From assembly GCF_019175385.1 (NCBI RefSeq), contig NC_083346.1, forward strand, positions 60,665,821 to 60,729,820: DNA of 64,000 nucleotides. The letters run 5' to 3'. Below the pieces are notes generated by a model, which worked only from the letters and a program-made list of their open reading frames with translations, searched no databases and was not told where the DNA came from. The position numbers and the translations under genes were made by a program. How positions within the stretch are numbered: position 1 is the stretch's first letter; each line of letters begins with the position of its first letter. The DNA is from Lycium barbarum (lineage: Eukaryota > Streptophyta > Magnoliopsida > Solanales > Solanaceae). This document shows, in pieces, positions 58,878 to 64,000 of this stretch.

Positions 58878-59530
58878 AAACTGGCATCGTAGCGTAGTAT
58901 AATACTTCGGGGAGGTCTCTTTTGTGGATAACTCATGCCGCTTAGCATATCCATCTTAGGAGCTTAGGTTGCCTTAGCCAGTGTGGATTCAATATCGGTC
59001 TCACCCTGTGACATCTTTACTTTTCTCCTTCATCCTCAAAACTTTCTGTTGTCATGCCTTCCCCTTTTCTGTTAGTCTAGTCCGTCTTCACTTACCCGGC
59101 TTCTATAGGGTTTTTAACCACCTCATACGCTCTAATTTACTTTAGAATACCGAATTTCACATTCGTCTCTTGTTTCCGCATTTATGAAATTTTCGGCATA
59201 TTTCCCAGGGGGTCACCCATCATGAAATTGCTCCCCCCCTGAGCACGCTTAACCTTGAAACTTTAATGCATTTCAGTGTCACGGTGTTAGTACTTCTACC
59301 TCCACTTCCCCGTACTACTTATGTCGCATAATATGGGACGCGTTGGGGTTTTAGCAGGTTTCAAAACGTCCGCGTAACACATCTTTTCTTTTATTTACAG
59401 TTCTAACCTCCGCAATCTCCAGTATCCGCCTTTTACCTATGCGTATGGCCACTTTTCGTCCAAATTTCCAAACTCTTAATATGTTCAGTAATACAGAGGA
59501 TAGTATAGAGTAAAATAAAATCCGAATTGA
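58878..59530 (-). other. RE-14 post-gag non-coding region
   Basis: Short region replacing pol, with no frames of note. Includes the 5S-derived segment. Confidence 0.65.
59199..59300 (-). other. 5S rRNA-derived segment (RE-14, copy 1)
   Basis: On the minus strand box A GGTTAAGCGTGCT (59242-59254) and ATGATGGGTGACC with CCTGGGAAA (59201-59224) are retained. The 5' half is diverged but aligned (ACTAACACCGTGAC). Confidence 0.72.
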
Positions 59531-59713
59531 TTAACACACGGTTATCATAGAAAGTACTGAAAAAGTACCTGTGGCCGCGTCTGCGGAAGGTTCAGGGTCC
59601 TGTCGTCCTGTCAGTGCATATAGGCGGTGCGGAGGACCGGCTGAACTAGGTGCCCCTCCTCTACCTCGGCCGCGGCCCGCTGGAGCCTGGGAAGTCTGTC
59701 CACGAGGGCGCAC
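59531..59713 (-). pseudogene. gag: RE-14 gag C-terminal tail
   Basis: In the same frame as the main gag but beyond two TGA stops. It encodes the basic RGRGRGG tail and LYALTGRQDPEPSADAATG, then SVLS and a short unrelated end. Pol homology stops exactly here. Confidence 0.75.
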
Positions 59714-59752
59714 GGTCGACGATGAACCGATTGCTGATCAGGCTGGCTGAGT

Positions 59753-60966
59753 TCAGCCTGCTTCATCCTTTAGTGGGCAATCACGTACAAAATGGTCAGT
59801 TCGACCACAGGAAAAACAACCACCGGTGTCTAGGTAGCACTGCCCAGAGTGTGGCTTAGCACACCGAGCACATCGTGGCGGGGGAAGCCCCGTCCCGCTA
59901 AAATCAGCTCTGTACTGGGATCCTGAGGCTCTAGTACCCTGATCCGATCCCGAATAGGCGGAGCGGTCAAATCTTCTATCCGCAAATCGAGGTGGTGCAC
60001 TGGCCATTGATTGGCCTGAATACCTAGACTGCTCTTGTGCATGCCCCCCTCTATACTCGCTTCTAGCCCCAGAAGATCTGCCCCTTTTTCTGGGACCCCT
60101 GTCTGGATAATGCTCCTCCCTCCGTGACTGGTACTGTTCTTCCAGATTTTGGGCGTGGGCCTGGATGCGGGTAATAGTCATCCCGTCCTGGAGTGAAGCC
60201 GTCAAGCACTCCTTAACCAAATGTGGCCCTAGCCCACTTACAAACCGGTGCACATGGTCTCCCCTATTAGCTATCAAGGCAGGGGCATACCTGGCTAGCG
60301 AGTTGAAATGAAGGCTGTATTCTCGGACACTCATATTTCCCTGTCTCAGGTTCAAGAACATATCGGCTCGAGCCCGTCGAACCTCTGGCGGTAGGAAATG
60401 TCGCAGGAACGCCTCAGTGAACTCCTGCCAAACCGGAGGGGGTGCATTTGCTCCCCTCGAAGATATCCAGCTGCTGTACCACAGAACTGCCACATCCCGC
60501 AGCCTGTATGAAGCCAACTCTACGGACTCCATATCCGAAGCATGTACGATCCTCAGAGTCCTCAGCATCTCATCTATGAAACTCTGCGGGTCTTCCTCTG
60601 GTTTCGATCCATAAAACTCTTGCGGCTTTAGGGTAATAAAGTCACGGGCCCTTGCACTTACCGCCCTGTCTCCCAGGTCTACATCTTGCCGCTGAGCCTG
60701 TGCGGCAACGAGCTGGGTCAATAACTGGATGGCCACTGCCATCTGCTGGCCCGGAGCTGCTGGCGGTGGGACTGGAGGTGCGGGGGCTGGAGCTGGAACT
60801 CTTTCCTGCTCTGCTGGTGCAGGGGGAGCGGGAAAAGTCTGAGGGGGAGCTTCATTATGAGATTCTCCTTCTTCTAGCTCCCGCTCAACTCTGCTGCCCG
60901 CTCGACTCTGCTGCCCGCCACCCTCTTGGCATTCTCGGCCGTCGTAGCCTTTCTCTTCGGCGGCAT
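59753..60966 (-). pseudogene. gag: RE-14 gag, nearly intact capsid and nucleocapsid
   Basis: The family start MPPKRKATTAENAKR is at 60966, with an AG acceptor directly before it. A 17-bp tandem duplication (60884-60917) then shifts the frame. The long downstream frame reads Pro-rich spacer, AIQLLTQLVAAQAQRQ, capsid (PQEFYGSKPEEDPQSFIDEM, VELASYRLRDVAVLWYSSW, FLPPEVRRARADMFLNLRQG, NSLARYAPALIANRGD) and knuckles CARCAKPHSGQC and CFSCGRTDHFVRDC. The frame is also open upstream to 61018, but that N-terminus is out of the family frame. A TGA ends it at 59753. Gag packages RNA; this copy is damaged only at the two ends. Confidence 0.9.
60884..60917 (-). repeat. 17-bp tandem duplication in gag
   Basis: ctcaactctgctgcccg is followed by ctcgactctgctgcccg. 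The 17-bp length is not a multiple of three. Confidence 0.93.
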
Positions 60967-61019
60967 TACTGAAACCATAGCATAGGATTAGGAAAGGAAT
61001 GTGGAAGCCTGATAGCATA

Positions 61020-61035
61020 GCTCTATCGCACGATC
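61020..61035 (-). other. Conserved leader motif (RE-14)
   Basis: GATCGTGCGATAGAGC, exact. Confidence 0.6.
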
Positions 61036-61079
61036 TTAGGACACAAAGAAGGTCATATTTCCTAAATGCCCTGTAGCCT

Positions 61080-61119
61080 CCTGTTTATAAGCGTGGTGCG
61101 CTACACACCCATAAACACG
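61080..61119 (-). ncRNA. RE-14 leader hairpin
   Basis: Outer stem TGTTTAT/ATAAACA, inner stem GGTGTG/CACGCT with G-U pairs. Loop TAGCGCAC retains a 4-nt GCGC palindrome (61098-61101). Confidence 0.65.
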
Positions 61120-61163
61120 ACTCTACTGGACACGGCTCGTAGAAAAACCCCTAGGACCGAACT

Positions 61164-61175
61164 GCTCTGATACCA
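61164..61175 (-). other. RE-14 primer binding site
   Basis: TGGTATCAGAGC on the minus strand, next to the LTR2 end. Confidence 0.95.
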
Positions 61176-61179
61176 CTTC

Positions 61180-62897
61180 TGTCACGACCCGACTAGGGGC
61201 CGTGACGAGTACCCGATACTTGTACCGAGCACCCCTTATCTGTCATATTACCTTTACTTCATGGCAAGCCGTGTAACAGAGCCATATATTTTTTTTTCTT
61301 TCTGAACATTAACATTAGCAGCGTCATTCTGAACATAAACTAGTAAACTTCGTCGTTACTTTATACAACAATCATGCCGAGACACCATACATCTATCTGT
61401 ACCTGACTGACTATACATATCTGTCTACGAGCCTCTAGACATAGTACACTTATACATAGAAAGGGCCGAATACTGTCGTGCCAGAATATACATACACACA
61501 AAATAGTACCGCGGGAGTGAGGCTCCGGAACAACTGGAGCACTGTAGAGTACCGCTGGTAGAGCTCCTAAGAATCATGTCCACCTGTCTGCTGACCTGCG
61601 CGGCATGAAACGCAGCGTCCACAAGAAGGGACGTCAGTACGAATAGTGTACCGAGTATGTAAGGCATAAAAGATAATATAACCAGTAACCTAGAGTACGA
61701 TTAACAATATCATGGAGTCATAGGACATATAACGAGGCAGGAAAGTAACCTGTACGTGGGAAGGCCCCTTTTCAGGTCGGCTGTCATGTAGGCTTGTCTT
61801 TTCACCTTTGAAACGTTTCTTTTCATAGGCATAGGAATTAACATTTATATATTACTTATTCTCGTGTACAGAAAACAGTACATTTCAGTAACGGTACCTT
61901 TTGCTCACATTTACAGACGCCGAATACAATCGGCTCTCCCAACCCCCTCCCCAACGGTGTCCCACACAACATCACCATATTCGGCCACCATGATCAACAA
62001 CACAACAACTCGAATATTAATTACAACTTGCTCATTGTTCCTTAACAATTCAACACACAATCATGGTTACATAAGCCATGTTCACGGCCACCTATGTCAT
62101 GCACACACACTCGGCTAACATCAACCATGCACACCACAATCTCTCCAAATTCATTCAACTTCCATTTTCCACACATCATTCACAACAATAACAACCAAAC
62201 ACTAATTAAATAATTGAAGCATGGCTCCTACACACACATATATATACACGGCCATACACTATATTTCTCTCTTTCATGAATTTCATCTATTTTAGGATAC
62301 TACAACACATATACACCATATATAACACATAAAACAAGATTAGAATTTACCTTTCTTCTTCAACTTCTCACTTGCATAACTCTTGGCAACTTGTATGATT
62401 TTGAACCTTTCTTGCTCCAACAACAACTCCACCTTGTTGTGCACCCTCTACTTGGTGGAAAATGATTTTTGGAAGAATTTTGCAATTTTTTTCTTGGGTT
62501 TTTCACTATGGCCGAATGGCCTTAAGCTTTGCCCTCTTCTTTTGTTCTTCAATTTTCTTGAATTTTCTAGAACACTTATGGGATAAAGATGACTTAGTCA
62601 TCTTATTTTAATACCATGAATTAATGAATCATGGGCCAAACCCATCAACATGGCCGGTTGGGCCTCTCTTTCTCCTTAAAAAAAATGTCAAGCCCACTTT
62701 ATATTCTTAGCTAGTTCTTGCAATTTAGGGAAGCAATTTTTCCAACTTCCAAGTTTGCCCTTCGTCGTTCTCCATATTTCCACTTCTAGACTTTTCATAA
62801 GCAACTCATGTGCCAAACAAAATAAAATATGGCCTTGCTTGTTTTCTTCCCGCGATTGTCTTGAATTATACGATTATTCGAAATACGGGATATAACA
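61180..62897 (-). repeat. RE-14 LTR2 (5' LTR, 1718 bp, internally deleted)
   Basis: Almost identical to LTR1 outside a deletion of about 1.5 kb. The deletion joins the equivalents of about 56395 and 57905 at a shared TGTCCCA. Confidence 0.92.
61522..61654 (-). ncRNA. Three-hairpin LTR RNA module (RE-14 LTR2)
   Basis: Gamma 61634-61654, delta CGTCC/GGACG 61616-61633, epsilon GCTCC/GGAGC 61522-61540. Confidence 0.62.
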
Positions 62898-63328
62898 TCC
62901 TCCCCCCCTTTGGAACATTCGTCCTCGAATGTTAAACTGGCATCGTAGCGTAGTATAATACTTCGGGGAGGTCTCTTTTGTGGATAACTCATGTCGCTTA
63001 GCATATCCATCTTAGGAGCTTAGGTTGCCTTAGCCAGTGTGGATTCAATATCGGTCTCACCCTGTGACATCTGTACTTTTCTCCTTCATCCTCAAAACTT
63101 TCTGTTGTCATGCCTTCCCCTTTTCTGTTAGTCTAGTCCGTCTTCACTTACCCGGCTTCTATAGGGTTTTTAACCACCTCATACGCTCTAATTTACTTTA
63201 GAATACCGAATTTCACATTCGTCTCTTGTTTCCGCATTTATGAAATTTTCGGCATATTTCCCAGGGGGTCACCCATCATGAAATTGCTCCCCCCCCTGAG
63301 CACGCTTAACCTTGAAACTTTAATGCAT
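62898..63328 (-). repeat. Second RE-14 internal 3' end (duplicate)
   Basis: Polypurine tract, pre-PPT inverted repeat (62914-62933), non-coding DNA and the start of a second 5S-derived segment (63256-63328). Near-identical to 58842-59268, then breaks off near a shared TCAGT. Confidence 0.9.
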
Positions 63329-64000
63329 ATCAGTATGCCATAATATCATCATGCATATACATATATACATACCGTACCTGGCCCTCTAGTGAGGGACTCA
63401 GTGAATCAAATCATCATATGCCCTCCTGGCCGCCATAACATATCATCATCTCATCATATCATCATATACATATACCATACCCGGCCCTCTATTGAGGGAC
63501 TCGGTGAACAATGCAGTGGAGTGCGCACGATAACATACCCGGTCCGGGACTCGGTGAATAGACATATTGAGGCGTGCACGAGCAGAGTAGTGAGAAACTA
63601 CATGCATATAAATCAAGACTCGATAGACAAGCATACTTACCGACACCTGAAGGCTCGGACAAGTTTCGGGTCAATCCGACTTAGTATGAGAAAGTTATGA
63701 GCGTTTGAAGTACAGAACCTTCTACGAACATTTCAGATGCCGTTTTTAGAAAATCAAAGCAACAATCATATCAAGTACCTTTCGGATATCGTTGTGGATC
63801 AAATCAAGTAGAGCTTTTGGAACCATATGTACATATCAAAACATATCAAAGACTCAATAGAATAATCGGATGTGCTAGCATTTGAAGATCAAAACTTTAG
63901 TCATATCAATTATCTTTCAAATGCCATTAGGAAACATATCAAACAGAACTTCGGACATCATGGGTAAGCATCAAACCATATGAAACAGCTTATGGAAATC
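63329..64000 (-). repeat. LTR fragment, probably continuation of RE-13
   Basis: Contains the ccgtacctggccctctagtg/gagggactc repeats typical of the RE-6 and RE-13 LTRs, and no coding content. Assignment to RE-13 is inferred from position and orientation. Confidence 0.5.

Larger units (their letters stand above)
60969..62350 (-). other. Putative intron, RE-14 LTR2 to gag
   Basis: Donor GAAAG|GTAAA at 62350. Acceptor GGTTTCAG ends at 60969, two bases before the ATG. CTAAT branch-point-like motif upstream. Confidence 0.45.
55610..63328 (-). mobile_element. RE-14: gag-only element in an LTR-internal-LTR-internal array
   Basis: LTR1 55610-58841, internal 58842-61179, LTR2 61180-62897 and a second internal 3' end 62898-63328, all minus strand. 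The second internal piece is almost identical to 58842-59268. LTR2 lacks about 1.5 kb present in LTR1. The right end stops abruptly inside the 5S-derived segment. Confidence 0.9.

Overview
This window is plant nuclear heterochromatin made almost entirely of long-terminal-repeat (LTR) retrotransposons. I see no host protein gene, no tRNA gene and no bacterial-type feature. The evidence is gag-pol coding relics of the Ty3/gypsy chromovirus type (Tekay/Del-like: CCHC gag, DPGS protease, FIDD reverse transcriptase, HHCC integrase, chromodomain tail), initiator-Met-tRNA primer binding sites (TGGTATCAGAGC), polypurine tracts, very long LTRs (1.7-3.2 kb) and 5-bp target duplications. The style of the elements suggests an asterid such as a Solanaceae, but this is only an impression.

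Layout. I number 14 elements RE-1 to RE-14. RE-1 (1-1143, +) is the 3' end of a small gypsy element inside the 5' LTR of RE-2 (1144-8828, +, gag relic, pol lost). RE-2 sits in RE-3, a minus-strand LTR (8829-10577 and 13519-13774). RE-3 also carries solo LTR RE-4 (10578-13518, TSD TCCAT) and itself interrupts the integrase of RE-5 (13775-21119, -, the only element with a near-complete gag-pol). RE-5 lies in the 3' LTR of RE-6 (21120-43042, -). RE-6 also contains full-length RE-7 (24149-36760, +, TSD GTTAT), whose gag is split by solo LTR RE-8 (28157-31187, TSD GAACG). RE-6 interrupts RE-9 (43043-46470, +, chromodomain tail plus 3' LTR), which lies in the 5' LTR of RE-10 (46471-54849, +). RE-10 internal DNA carries LTR RE-11 (49013-53927), which holds solo LTR RE-12 (50832-53184, -, TSD ATGTC). 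RE-13 (54850-55609 and 63329-64000, -) follows and is interrupted by RE-14 (55610-63328, -), an LTR-internal-LTR-internal array with an almost intact gag. The whole window can be read as one nest rooted in RE-10, with one chain seven insertions deep.

How the parts work together. RE-5 represents the pol-bearing partner, now dead. RE-2, RE-7 and RE-14 carry gag but lose homology to pol at the same place just after gag, so they look like gag-only passengers dependent on a relative such as RE-5.

Most interesting is a shared non-coding architecture. (1) A leader hairpin just after the primer site has an 8-nt loop holding a 6-nt palindrome, GTGCAC or GCGCGC, like a retroviral dimerisation kissing loop. 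(2) A ~135-nt LTR segment has three hairpins whose stems covary between families. (3) A splice donor in the LTR is paired with a branch point and acceptor directly before the gag ATG. (4) A 20-nt inverted repeat lies directly before the polypurine tract. (5) A 5S-rRNA-derived segment retaining the Pol III box A and box C lies in the internal regions of RE-6, RE-7 and RE-14. All this was read by eye; no alignment, folding or database search was run.
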